This document shows, piece after piece, positions 8,852-16,771 of a DNA stretch of 64,000 nucleotides (position 1 is the first letter of the stretch; each line of letters starts with the position of its first letter). The DNA comes from UBA1444 sp964521625. GTDB lineage: Bacteria > Bacillota > Negativicutes > UBA1444. The stretch covers positions 21,342-85,341 of the forward strand of contig CAZFSM010000017.1 of the NCBI GenBank assembly GCA_964521625.1, given 5' to 3'. The translations under genes and the position numbers were made by a program. The notes beneath the pieces are model-generated. The model was not told the origin of the DNA. It saw only the letters and a list, made by a program, of their open reading frames with translations, and searched no databases.

Positions 8852-9217
8852 ATGTTAATTAAAGAGTTGTCCGTCAAAACAGACGCCAGCATTCGTTCGA
8901 TACGACACTATGAAGCCAAGGGATTAATCCACTCCGAGCGCTTGACTAATGGGTACAGAAATTATAGCGAAGATGCAATTTCCGCGGTAAAAACAATTCA
9001 GCTGTACATCGGGCTTGGACTCACCACAGAGCACATTGCCAAAATTATTCATTGTCCCATCGCACCGCAAACGAATCGCCCAATCTGCCTGGAGATCTAC
9101 AAACTCTATATTGAAAAACTTGAACAAGTGAATAAGCAAATCCAATTTTTGCAGCAGGTTCAAGCCCAACTCGAAGGAAGAATTAAAGAATTTGAACAGT
9201 CCTCCACCGAAATTTAA
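8852..9217 (+). CDS. MerR family transcriptional regulator
   Basis: A 121-residue regulator. The N-terminal winged helix is typical (LIKELSVKTDASIRSIRHYE, then AKGLIHSERLTNGYRNY). A dimerising helix follows (YIEKLEQVNKQIQFLQQVQ). The single Cys-containing segment IIHCPIAPQTNRPICLEI could sense a ligand, but its effector is unknown. The ATG at 8852 is preferred because GGCAGGAGGAG precedes it. It presumably controls its own promoter and the amidohydrolase gene 20 bp downstream. Confidence 0.9.
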   Translation: MLIKELSVKTDASIRSIRHYEAKGLIHSERLTNGYRNYSEDAISAVKTIQLYIGLGLTTEHIAKIIHCPIAPQTNRPICLEIYKLYIEKLEQVNKQIQFLQQVQAQLEGRIKEFEQSSTEI

Positions 9218-9237
9218 AATAAGGAACTGATGAAAAC

Positions 9238-10023
9238 ATGATTATCGACAGCCATGCACACGTTATGTTACCGCAAGAAAAACAAATACAATGGATGAAC
9301 GAGGCTAGTGTCGACCTGACCGTTTTGTTCACATCCACGATCCACCCTGAAACTGCCACCAGTCTGGTCGAATTGGAAACAGAAATGAATATACTCTATG
9401 ACATCATAAACGGAGTAAAGAATCCGCATGTTGCAAGAATTCAAGCTATGGAACAGCTCGCTTCCGCAGTAAAGGTCGCCCCAAAAAAGTTTATCGGGTT
9501 TGGCTCAATTCCTTTCGGCTTATCCTATAATGAAAACCTGGCATGGATTGAAAAGTACATCTTGGCTAACGATTTTCGGGGAATTGGCGAACTGACACCT
9601 CCATCTGGACAAATACAACAAATGGAACCGCTATTTCAGGCTTCGCAGGCTTTGGGCGGATTGCCGCTCTGGGTACATGCTTTTTTCCCGTTGAACTTAA
9701 CTGACATCAAAGAGTTACTGACCTTAGCCAAGCGTTACCCGACTGTGCCGACCATTATTGGGCACCTGGGCGGCATGCATTGGTTAGCCACACTGCAGGC
9801 CGTTCGCGAAATCTCCAATATCTACCTGGACTTATCCGCTACTTATACAACGATGGCGCCTTCTTTTGCCATAAAGGAATTCCCAACCAGAACCCTATTC
9901 AGTTCGGATTCACCCTATTCATCGCCATTGGTCGCCCGACTCGTGCTGGAACAATTGACTGATGACAAACATGTTTTGGCTCAAGTGCTGGGAGAAAACA
10001 TAGCGAATCTGTTAAAACTATGA
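9238..10023 (+). CDS. Amidohydrolase-family (TIM-barrel) metal-dependent hydrolase
   Basis: 261 residues of the amidohydrolase-2 type. Visible metal-ligand candidates are HAH in IIDSHAHVML, the His of LPLWVHAFFP, the His of IIGHLGGMHW and the Asp of LFSSDSPYSSP. The reaction could be hydrolysis or decarboxylation; the substrate is not evident. It is encoded 20 bp after the MerR regulator on the same strand, so its substrate or product may be the MerR inducer. Confidence 0.85.
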   Translation: MIIDSHAHVMLPQEKQIQWMNEASVDLTVLFTSTIHPETATSLVELETEMNILYDIINGVKNPHVARIQAMEQLASAVKVAPKKFIGFGSIPFGLSYNENLAWIEKYILANDFRGIGELTPPSGQIQQMEPLFQASQALGGLPLWVHAFFPLNLTDIKELLTLAKRYPTVPTIIGHLGGMHWLATLQAVREISNIYLDLSATYTTMAPSFAIKEFPTRTLFSSDSPYSSPLVARLVLEQLTDDKHVLAQVLGENIANLLKL

Positions 10024-10119
10024 CAAAGGACTTCCTGCCGCGATTTGCCGGAAGCCCAAAAGGAATCGGTTTCAAGATGTCGAAACAATTAATAACAGTA
10101 ACGGAAGGCGGTATGCGTA

Positions 10120-10683
10120 GTGAAACGAAAACAAATTTGTCGGTTGATCGTATGTTTTAGTTTATTAACAGCGGTATTTGCAGCTTCGGCTCTGGATGCA
10201 GGCACAGCATTGGCCCAGCCTCTCAATGACAAAGATGCCAAAACAAACTATGCGGAAATCGGCTTTGGCCTGATGAAAGAAACGATTGGCGATTTATCGC
10301 TTGGCATTGATGACAGTGCTATATTGAAGCTACTCGGTGAACCAGACAAAAAATCCGCTGCACAGATTTGGGGCGCAGACGGAATGGAACACCAACGGTG
10401 GATTTATCAATCCAAAGGAATTGAACTGGGCATGGTCCGAAAAGGTAGCCAGCAGGTGGTGGATCGAATATCGCTGAAAAGTCCATGTGACTACAAAACC
10501 CAGCGGGGGATTAAAATTGGCAGCACGGTTGCCGAAGTTCAACTCGCTTACAACGCTGAAATCAATCCGCAGGACAGCAGGCAAGAGTCCTCAATCGTCG
10601 CCGGCACAATATATGGCGGCATTATCTTTGGCATTAAGGATGGTGTCGCAACCTCGATCTTTATTGGCGCTGCGGCTGAGTAG
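10120..10683 (+). CDS. Hypothetical secreted protein
   Basis: 187 residues from a GTG start with GGAAGG upstream, beginning with a signal peptide (cleavage near GTALAQP). Two stretches, LSLGIDDSAILKLLGEPD and IKIGSTVAEVQLAYNAEI, look like repeated halves of a BamE/SmpA-like fold, but the match is only by pattern. Its last 23 bases overlap the convergent gene downstream. Confidence 0.65.
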   Translation: MKRKQICRLIVCFSLLTAVFAASALDAGTALAQPLNDKDAKTNYAEIGFGLMKETIGDLSLGIDDSAILKLLGEPDKKSAAQIWGADGMEHQRWIYQSKGIELGMVRKGSQQVVDRISLKSPCDYKTQRGIKIGSTVAEVQLAYNAEINPQDSRQESSIVAGTIYGGIIFGIKDGVATSIFIGAAAE

Positions 10684-10921
10684 GCTTGAAGTAGGCGAAA
10701 ATGCTCTCCAGCGGCTTGGTATAGACCTCACCCGATACACCAATCACAAACTGACATTTTTCGCCCTTGCACGCGGGATAACCGCTGCAGTATTTTGTCA
10801 GCATCTCGCTGGCGTCAGGAGTTCCCTGTTCTGAGATATTATACGTCGACACCTGTTGCGCCACTTCTTTTTCGATAAAGGAACATTCAATAATTCGATT
10901 TACTGTAATGGTTTCACGCAC
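10661..10921 (-). CDS. Small Cys-containing hypothetical protein
   Basis: About 87 residues from a GTG start complementary to 10919-10921, chosen because GGGGGA lies 7 bases upstream. It contains one Cys in IIECSFIEK and three in the segment YCSGYPACKGEKCQFVIG, suggestive of metal binding. No family is recognised. It overlaps the convergent secreted-protein gene by 23 bp. Confidence 0.5.
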   Translation of the reverse strand: MRETITVNRIIECSFIEKEVAQQVSTYNISEQGTPDASEMLTKYCSGYPACKGEKCQFVIGVSGEVYTKPLESIFAYFKPTQPQRQ

Positions 10922-11009
10922 CGACAATTCCCCCTGCACGCCTTATTTCCGGCAATATCACTTTATCACCGGCGCGCAGCAGCATTGTTATGGTTATGTA
11001 AAAAATAGA

Positions 11010-11651
11010 TTAATTCTGCCGGGTTCCAGCAAATCTTCCCAAGTCAATCATTCCGATGCCGACCAATTCAATCGCGGCATCAATCATTTCATCCACGCCG
11101 ATATTCTGCTGCGCCAGAACCCCCATACGATTGGAGACAAATATCCCTTCCGCAACCGAGTACAAGTATACGGCTAGCTTTGCCGGATCAACCGGCCTGA
11201 GTTCGTGGCGCGAAATGCCCTCGCGAATGAGTTCCTCCATAATTTTGACCAAGGCCATCCCTTTTTGCAGCAAAGCCTCGGCCAGAGACTCGGGCAAGCC
11301 GATGCCGGACATGGGATCTGTCGCCAGATGCATCATCGCAAACAGCTGCGGCTCTCGGTAGTAAAACGCCTTATAGGCCAAAAATATGCTACGCAGCCGC
11401 TCGCCGGCAGCCTCCTCTTCATGGGAAATGCGACGAAAATCAGAGCCCAGACGATCAAACGCCTCACTGCAAATATAAAAGAATACTTCAGCCTTATCAC
11501 GGAAGTGAAAATACAGCGGTCCAGTCGAAATCCCGGCCGCTTCGGCTATATTTCGCATCGTTGTCTTATGGTATCCCAGCGTTAAAAAGAGCTCCCGCGC
11601 CTGGACCAGAATTGCACTACGGGTGTCAGACTGATCAAGTTTATCGATCAT
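11010..11651 (-). CDS. TetR family transcriptional repressor
   Basis: 213 residues. The N-terminal helix-turn-helix is clear (MRNIAEAAGISTGPLYFHF) and is followed by the usual all-helical ligand-binding domain. It overlaps the end of the upstream oxidoreductase gene by 11 bp, so both are read from one transcript. The two palindromes at 13097-13140, in front of that gene, are its likely operators, giving autoregulation. Confidence 0.92.
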   Translation of the reverse strand: MIDKLDQSDTRSAILVQARELFLTLGYHKTTMRNIAEAAGISTGPLYFHFRDKAEVFFYICSEAFDRLGSDFRRISHEEEAAGERLRSIFLAYKAFYYREPQLFAMMHLATDPMSGIGLPESLAEALLQKGMALVKIMEELIREGISRHELRPVDPAKLAVYLYSVAEGIFVSNRMGVLAQQNIGVDEMIDAAIELVGIGMIDLGRFAGTRQN

Positions 11652-13035
11652 GCTGGCATCCCTTTTTATTGAAAGTCTTATAGTCGCGAATCATATATTC
11701 GGTCATCTTTGGCCCGTACAACTCCTTGCGGATCGCCGGAAACTTCGCCAGCAGCCCCAGGAAGAAATTGCGCGCCCGCGAAGCATACTCATATTGCGGA
11801 AAATCATACACTCCATGCTGTTTGTAATACTGGTGATCGGCGACAAATGGAAACCGCAGCGGTCCCCAGATTTCATCGCGAAAAATTTTCAACCCGCCGA
11901 CACCAAGATAAGTGTTCGGTCGTTTATAGTTGCAGTCAGCATAGCTCAGGCTGCGCAGTGCCAGTTCCTGCAACGCGGAATCGGTTGTGCAGGATTCGCT
12001 CTGCTCATCGGTGACTATTCCCGCCAAATTTGCTTGCTGGTGTTCGGTATAAGCCTCCAGGATCTGCCTGAGATGCGGCAGTTGTTGCATTGGTCCGCTC
12101 ACGAGGAAAGCAAGCTGCTTGCCGACAAAGGACGGCATATGGGTGTTGAAAAAGGCGCGGTCAAAAAATGTCTTCCACAACGACGATAGGTAGCGGTCGT
12201 GAATTGCTCCGGCAAAAACCAGAATGTCCGCCGTTTTTAGCCGGTTGTACATGTCAATGAAGCCATCGCGCCCCGTATAGGCGCAGCTATTGTCATAGCC
12301 GCAGCGGATACAGCCAAGACAGCTGCCTTTTATATCGACCTGGTGTAAATTCACCACTGCCGGCTGTTCGGCAAACCGGGCGGCAAAACTGCTGATCATG
12401 CGCTGGAGGTTGACTTGTTGCTCCGCTACGTCGGTAACAATGATAATTTTGCGCTGATGAACAATCGGGCTATCAGCAATCGTGGCGGGATTATATTGCG
12501 GAATATTATTTTCTAGCGGCGAATACAGTTTGGCGCAAAAGGCTTTTCTCTGAATCGCAGCGAGAAATCCGTTGAAAAAATTCAGCAGGTTGTTGCTTTC
12601 GGTTTCGTTAAACAAATCGCGCATGCCGGCTGAGAATGAATCGCAAAAGTTCATGTTCAGGTCGTCGCAGATCCCCCGCAGATATTGATGTGCAGTGTGG
12701 TCATAGAAATGGATCGAGGTTGTCAGAACGGCGGTGTATTTAGCCCGGAACACATCCGACCTATTTCGTTCGAAGATGAGTTCAATAAATCGCTTGTATT
12801 GCGAATGAACCAAAAAGACGTATAGCGGAAACGCCCAAAGAACGCCGTCAGCATTTTCAATTTCCGCCATGACTTCGCTGAACTTCTGCTCATCCTGTTC
12901 GATTTGCCTGACCTGTTGGGCAATGTTGAGTATTTTGAGTGTATGCTGCGGATTCATTTTTTGCAGAAACGCCACGTATTGCATGGTAACGCTAAGATCT
13001 CCCTTGGGACTGCCATTAAGAACAATAATTTTCAT
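11641..13035 (-). CDS. Two-domain flavodoxin-like NAD(P)H oxidoreductase
   Basis: A 464-residue protein with two NADPH-dependent FMN reductase-like folds. The first starts at MKIIVLNGSPKGDLS with the FMN phosphate loop. The second starts near residue 185 (RKIIIVTDVAEQQ) and includes a cysteine cluster, GSCLGCIRCGYDNSCAY, that could hold an iron-sulfur cluster as in iron-sulfur flavoproteins. It likely reduces a quinone, nitro-aromatic or similar toxic compound. A TetR repressor is encoded in the same operon. Confidence 0.85.
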   Translation of the reverse strand: MKIIVLNGSPKGDLSVTMQYVAFLQKMNPQHTLKILNIAQQVRQIEQDEQKFSEVMAEIENADGVLWAFPLYVFLVHSQYKRFIELIFERNRSDVFRAKYTAVLTTSIHFYDHTAHQYLRGICDDLNMNFCDSFSAGMRDLFNETESNNLLNFFNGFLAAIQRKAFCAKLYSPLENNIPQYNPATIADSPIVHQRKIIIVTDVAEQQVNLQRMISSFAARFAEQPAVVNLHQVDIKGSCLGCIRCGYDNSCAYTGRDGFIDMYNRLKTADILVFAGAIHDRYLSSLWKTFFDRAFFNTHMPSFVGKQLAFLVSGPMQQLPHLRQILEAYTEHQQANLAGIVTDEQSESCTTDSALQELALRSLSYADCNYKRPNTYLGVGGLKIFRDEIWGPLRFPFVADHQYYKQHGVYDFPQYEYASRARNFFLGLLAKFPAIRKELYGPKMTEYMIRDYKTFNKKGCQHDR

Positions 13036-13096
13036 TGTACCAACCTCACTTTATTCACAGGTTTGTTGCGCAGATACGGGCAGAATTTATCACAAA

Positions 13097-13140
13097 ATAT
13101 AACGTTGTTATACTGCGAATAAAATATAACACCGTTATAT
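13097..13140. promoter_or_regulatory. Two palindromic operators, probably for the TetR repressor
   Basis: TATAAC-GTT-GTTATA (13098-13112) and ATATAAC-ACC-GTTATAT (13124-13140) are perfect dyads with the same half-site and the same 3-bp centre, 26 bp apart centre to centre. They lie upstream of the oxidoreductase/TetR operon, where repressor binding would block the promoter. Confidence 0.85.
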
Positions 13141-13177
13141 TTCTTTGTCAAGCCTGCCGATCAATTGATCAACAACC

Positions 13178-14326
13178 TTACAGTTCCTTGATCAATTGGC
13201 AATAGACCTGACAAGCTGCTTCGATTTTTTCGACTGCACATCGTTCGTCCTTCATATGAGCCAATTTATAGTCACCCGGTCCGAAGCCGATCGTGGGGAT
13301 TCCCATCGCAACCGGCGTAATCGCATTGGTGCCAAAATCCCAAAAATCAAAGGTTGTTGCGTCGTGCTGATATACGGTTTTATATGCTGCGCGCAGCGCT
13401 TTCGCCAATTCATGCTCCGCATCAATGTTCCAGGGGTTATGCATTGGTTGATACTCCAACGCTTTTCCCTTCCAGGAAGTATGATGCAGTGTGCCGATTT
13501 CCCAGCTGGCGTTTTTACCGGCAATCAATCCAGCCATTTCTTTTTTCACTTGTTCCAGTGTTTCCCCTATAACCAATCGCCGGTCCAGATAAATGGCGCA
13601 TTCGCTTGGCACCGCATTTAGCGATGCACTGACGCAGGAAATATCGGACAGTACGATGGTTCCATGTTTGGTTCCGGTTTTAACTAGCGACTTGTTCAAA
13701 GCATCGACGCGGGAAATGATTTCCGCCATCTCATATACAGCATTCACGCCTTTTTCCGGCGCTGAACCATGCGCCGAAACGCCGTGCGTTTTTATACGAA
13801 TCTGCGCCTTGCCTTTGTGGCCAAGAGTAATGACGTTGTCGCTGGGTTCGCAGATAATACAATAGTCGGGCTTTAGCGCCAGCTCTTTATATAAGTGTTT
13901 TAGATTTTCACCATCACAATATTCCTCGCACACTGTCCCGGTAACATATACGGTCTTGTCCGCAGTGTAGCCCTGCTGTTTGGCGAGCGCCGCCGCATAG
14001 ATGCTAGCCGCCAATGCCGCTTTCATGTCCACGCTGCCGCGACCCCAAATGTACCCGTCAACAATGTCGCCGGAAAACGGCGCGACTGTCCATTCATCCG
14101 GGTCATTCACCTGCACCGTATCAAGGTGTGAATCAAAATGGATGATCTTGGCGCCTTTGCCAATACGCCCCACGACATTTCCCGTCGAGTCAATAAACGC
14201 TTCATCAAAGCCGATTTTAATCATTTCATCCTTTAGCAAAGTCGCCATGTCGCCTTCCTGATCAGAAAAACTGCGGGTTTGAATCGCTTTTTGCGCAAAA
14301 GTTAACATATTTTTCATCTCACTCAT
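13178..14326 (-). CDS. ygeY: M20-family metallohydrolase (YgeY-like)
   Basis: 382 residues of the ArgE/DapE/M20 family. Metal and catalytic residues are visible: His and Asp in SHLDTV, Asp in GRGSVDMKAAL and the Glu pair in TGTVCEEYCDGE. The overall sequence resembles the YgeY hydrolases that are found with selenium-dependent purine metabolism in anaerobes, but no such genes are nearby, so the precise substrate is open. It overlaps the upstream gene by 4 bp (ATGA). Confidence 0.8.
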   Translation of the reverse strand: MSEMKNMLTFAQKAIQTRSFSDQEGDMATLLKDEMIKIGFDEAFIDSTGNVVGRIGKGAKIIHFDSHLDTVQVNDPDEWTVAPFSGDIVDGYIWGRGSVDMKAALAASIYAAALAKQQGYTADKTVYVTGTVCEEYCDGENLKHLYKELALKPDYCIICEPSDNVITLGHKGKAQIRIKTHGVSAHGSAPEKGVNAVYEMAEIISRVDALNKSLVKTGTKHGTIVLSDISCVSASLNAVPSECAIYLDRRLVIGETLEQVKKEMAGLIAGKNASWEIGTLHHTSWKGKALEYQPMHNPWNIDAEHELAKALRAAYKTVYQHDATTFDFWDFGTNAITPVAMGIPTIGFGPGDYKLAHMKDERCAVEKIEAACQVYCQLIKEL

Positions 14327-14655
14327 TCTGAATCACTCCTCTTCACTGCACCCGCCAGCAATGCCTTCACAGACTCGAAAAACCATATCCTTCTTGTCGC
14401 GATTTTAAACAAAACTATTTTCCCATTAACCTGCAACCTATAATGTTGCCCCGGTTCAATATTTGCAGAATACATACTTTCTGCGCCAATCATCACATCG
14501 CAGGGTAGCGATTGACCCGAATCATACTGTTCCAAACCAAAAGCATTCTCCATGGTTAGCTTATATACATCGCTGACACTAGACAGTTTCAGTGTTTCCA
14601 GTCCCGTTTTATGTTGAAGCTGCTTTTCAAACCAAGTAACTTTATTAATTTTCAT
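14323..14655 (-). CDS. Hypothetical protein co-transcribed with the M20 hydrolase
   Basis: About 110 residues from MKINKVTWFEKQLQ to VKALLAGAVKRSDSE, with a strand-rich middle including PGQHYRLQVNGKIVLFKI. No family is recognised. An upstream ATG at 14706 is less likely, because a TATAAT box lies only a few bases before it; the ATG at 14655 has GGAGG very close by. Translational coupling with the hydrolase is suggested by the ATGA overlap. Confidence 0.55.
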   Translation of the reverse strand: MKINKVTWFEKQLQHKTGLETLKLSSVSDVYKLTMENAFGLEQYDSGQSLPCDVMIGAESMYSANIEPGQHYRLQVNGKIVLFKIATRRIWFFESVKALLAGAVKRSDSE

Positions 14656-14804
14656 CGCCTCCAATAGATTAACGCATTGTTGGCCGCGCCACCCGTCACC
14701 ATACACAATATTATAGCAGATGAATCATTAGCCACCCCCACTTTACAAACCATTCTAATCGAATATATAATTTAAAATAAACTTACGAATAGAAGGTTTT
14801 TTAG

Positions 14805-15263
14805 ATGAATATTAACGATTTAAAACTAATCAGGCAACTTATGGCAAATGCACGTTCGACTTGGGCTGAGCTCGGCACGTTAATTGGATTATCCGCACCG
14901 GCTGCAGCCGACCGAGTGCGCAAATTGGAGGAGTCCGGCGTAATCAAGGGCTACGCGGCAATAGTCGACCCGGAAGCGATAGGCTGCGGGCTGGCTGCGT
15001 TGATATCCCTGACGATCGAAAACCCAGAATACCGTCCGGCTGTAATAAAAAAAATCGGCGAACTTGCCGAAATTTTAGAGTGCCACCATGTTGCCGGAGA
15101 CGTCGACTACATTCTCAAGGTCCGTTGCGCAGGCACTCGCGGTTTAGAGCGGTTGATCAGCGACGAACTCAAAGCTTTTCCCGGCGTCAAAACCAAAACA
15201 ACCGTCATTCTATCGACAGTGAAAGAAACGCCGATCCTCCCACTAACCAGCGGCGGGGAGTAA
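14805..15263 (+). CDS. Lrp/AsnC family regulator
   Basis: 152 residues with the Lrp-type helix-turn-helix (ELGTLIGLSAPAAADRVRKL) and a C-terminal RAM domain (VAGDVDYILKVRCAGTRGL). These regulators usually sense amino acids. The gene is 3 bp upstream of a LysE-type exporter, so it probably controls amino-acid efflux. Confidence 0.92.
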   Translation: MNINDLKLIRQLMANARSTWAELGTLIGLSAPAAADRVRKLEESGVIKGYAAIVDPEAIGCGLAALISLTIENPEYRPAVIKKIGELAEILECHHVAGDVDYILKVRCAGTRGLERLISDELKAFPGVKTKTTVILSTVKETPILPLTSGGE

Positions 15264-15266
15264 GCC

Positions 15267-15884
15267 ATGTTGTTTTTGCTTAAAGGGATCATTCTGGGCT
15301 TTTCCATTGCTGCGCCCGTTGGACCAATCGGCGTTCTTTGCATACGGCGCACGCTATCCTGCGGAATGAGAAACGGCTTTATGTCGGGCTTAGGCGCTGC
15401 GACAGCCGACGCAATATACGGTTCTATCGCCGCGCTTGGTCTATCGGTTGTTTCCAGCTTCCTAATCGATCAGCAATTTTACCTACGCCTGATCGGCGGT
15501 GCATTTCTGCTCTATTTAGGCTATGCAACTTATAAATCCATCCCGGCTGAAACCGCTGCAATCGCGAAAGGCGAAGGGCTTATGGGCGCCTATGTATCGA
15601 CCTTGTTTTTAACGATTACCAACCCGATGACCATATTATCTTTTGCTGCGGTTTTTGCCGGATTGGGGCTTGGCGCAACCGGCGCGAATGGGATGTCAGC
15701 CTTATTATTAATTCTTGGCGTTTTCATCGGGTCCATGCTTTGGTGGGCAATACTAAGCGGGCTGGTCAATGTACTGCGCGATAAGTTTGACCAACAGCGT
15801 CTTAAATGGGTCAATCAACTCTCGGGAATTATTATCGCTGGATTTGGTCTCTATTGCCTATTTTCCGTATTAAACATTTTATAA
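15267..15884 (+). CDS. LysE/RhtB family amino-acid exporter
   Basis: 205 residues, six hydrophobic segments. The family signature sits at the N-terminus (FSIAAPVGPIGVLCIRRTL, then SGLGAATADAIYG). It should export an amino acid or a related metabolite. It is directly downstream of the Lrp-type regulator. Confidence 0.9.
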   Translation: MLFLLKGIILGFSIAAPVGPIGVLCIRRTLSCGMRNGFMSGLGAATADAIYGSIAALGLSVVSSFLIDQQFYLRLIGGAFLLYLGYATYKSIPAETAAIAKGEGLMGAYVSTLFLTITNPMTILSFAAVFAGLGLGATGANGMSALLLILGVFIGSMLWWAILSGLVNVLRDKFDQQRLKWVNQLSGIIIAGFGLYCLFSVLNIL

Positions 15885-15946
15885 GCAAATGATAAACAAA
15901 ATTTTCACGAAGAAATCTCGCGTCGATTTCGATTTACAAACGCTGC

Positions 15947-16004
15947 GGTTGCGCATAAAATAATAGTAGTACCTTTGGTGACTCTGGAGTTTATGCTGGC
16001 AGCC
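15947..16004 (+). other. Foldable leader RNA upstream of the PilZ gene
   Basis: GGTTGC-GCATAAA (15947-15959) can pair with TTTATGC-TG-GCAGCC (15990-16004), giving a 13-bp stem interrupted by a TG bulge. The enclosed 30 bases can form a smaller hairpin (GTACC/GGTGAC). It ends 37 bp before the PilZ start. It does not match the c-di-GMP-I consensus, and I cannot name a class. Confidence 0.4.
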
Positions 16005-16041
16005 AATTGGACTATGTCGGTGCTGGCAAGGAAGGGAAGAT

Positions 16042-16704
16042 ATGCTGCAAACGATTAGTTTCACTCCCAAAACGTTAACGCTTGGACAACGCATATCGGT
16101 CAGAAAAACAAATGAGTCTACAACATACAACAGCATCATTGAAGAAATTCATGATGATTCTTTGTCTATTGCTTTCCCGCTTTTCCAAGGATTGTTTATG
16201 TATCCAAACGCAATTGACACTTACACAATCACTGTTCATTGTGAATCCGGCATTTTCACATTTGAGTGCCGCTATCTCTCTCATACGACGACTCCTGTCG
16301 GCATTATCAAATTGAGTACTCCCACAAAAATGATAAAACTGCAAAATAGAGACACTGTGCGCATTAACGATTTCATCCAACTCACTCTAAAACCCAAAGA
16401 TGGCAACATAAAAATCGACGGCGCCACAAAAAATATCAGCGTTGGTGGAATGCTCATCAGTACTCCCAGCAAAATGGGCATCGGGGATGAGATTCATATC
16501 AATTTCAGAATAGCAACAATTAACAAAAGCGTAGACATTAATTTAAAAGGCATGGTTGTTCGAACAGCCGACCCTGCGGAAAAAACACAAAAAAACTTTT
16601 ACGGGGTAAAATTCCTGGAAGTTGATGAAAAAATCAGTACTCATCTAACGCAATATATTTTTAAACGCCAAGCTCAGATGATCAAGATGATGAGAGAAGC
16701 TTGA
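16042..16704 (+). CDS. PilZ-domain protein with YcgR-like N-terminus
   Basis: 220 residues. The first 95 form a beta-barrel of the YcgR type (TLGQRISVRKT ... GIFTFECRYLSHT). The PilZ domain follows, with the Arg motif in LQNRDTVRIND and KNISVGGM in place of the usual DxSxxG. The Asp-to-Asn change and the single Arg pair make c-di-GMP binding plausible but not certain. It would modulate motility or surface behaviour in response to the diguanylate cyclases of this genome. Confidence 0.82.
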   Translation: MLQTISFTPKTLTLGQRISVRKTNESTTYNSIIEEIHDDSLSIAFPLFQGLFMYPNAIDTYTITVHCESGIFTFECRYLSHTTTPVGIIKLSTPTKMIKLQNRDTVRINDFIQLTLKPKDGNIKIDGATKNISVGGMLISTPSKMGIGDEIHINFRIATINKSVDINLKGMVVRTADPAEKTQKNFYGVKFLEVDEKISTHLTQYIFKRQAQMIKMMREA

Positions 16705-16736
16705 TCATTATTCTTCCCCCAAGCGCTGAAGTTAGG

Positions 16737-16764
16737 AAAGACCACCGCCGAGGTGGTCTTTTTT
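16737..16764 (+). terminator. Rho-independent terminator after the PilZ gene
   Basis: Arms AAGACCACC and GGTGGTCTT around GCCGA are followed by TTTT. Confidence 0.9.
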
Positions 16765-16771
16765 ATAGCGT

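Noticed and set aside
15947..16004. A c-di-GMP riboswitch before the PilZ gene
   Set aside because: The GGGCAAAC and GCAAAGCC blocks of class I are absent and no class II pattern is evident; only a generic structured leader is reported.
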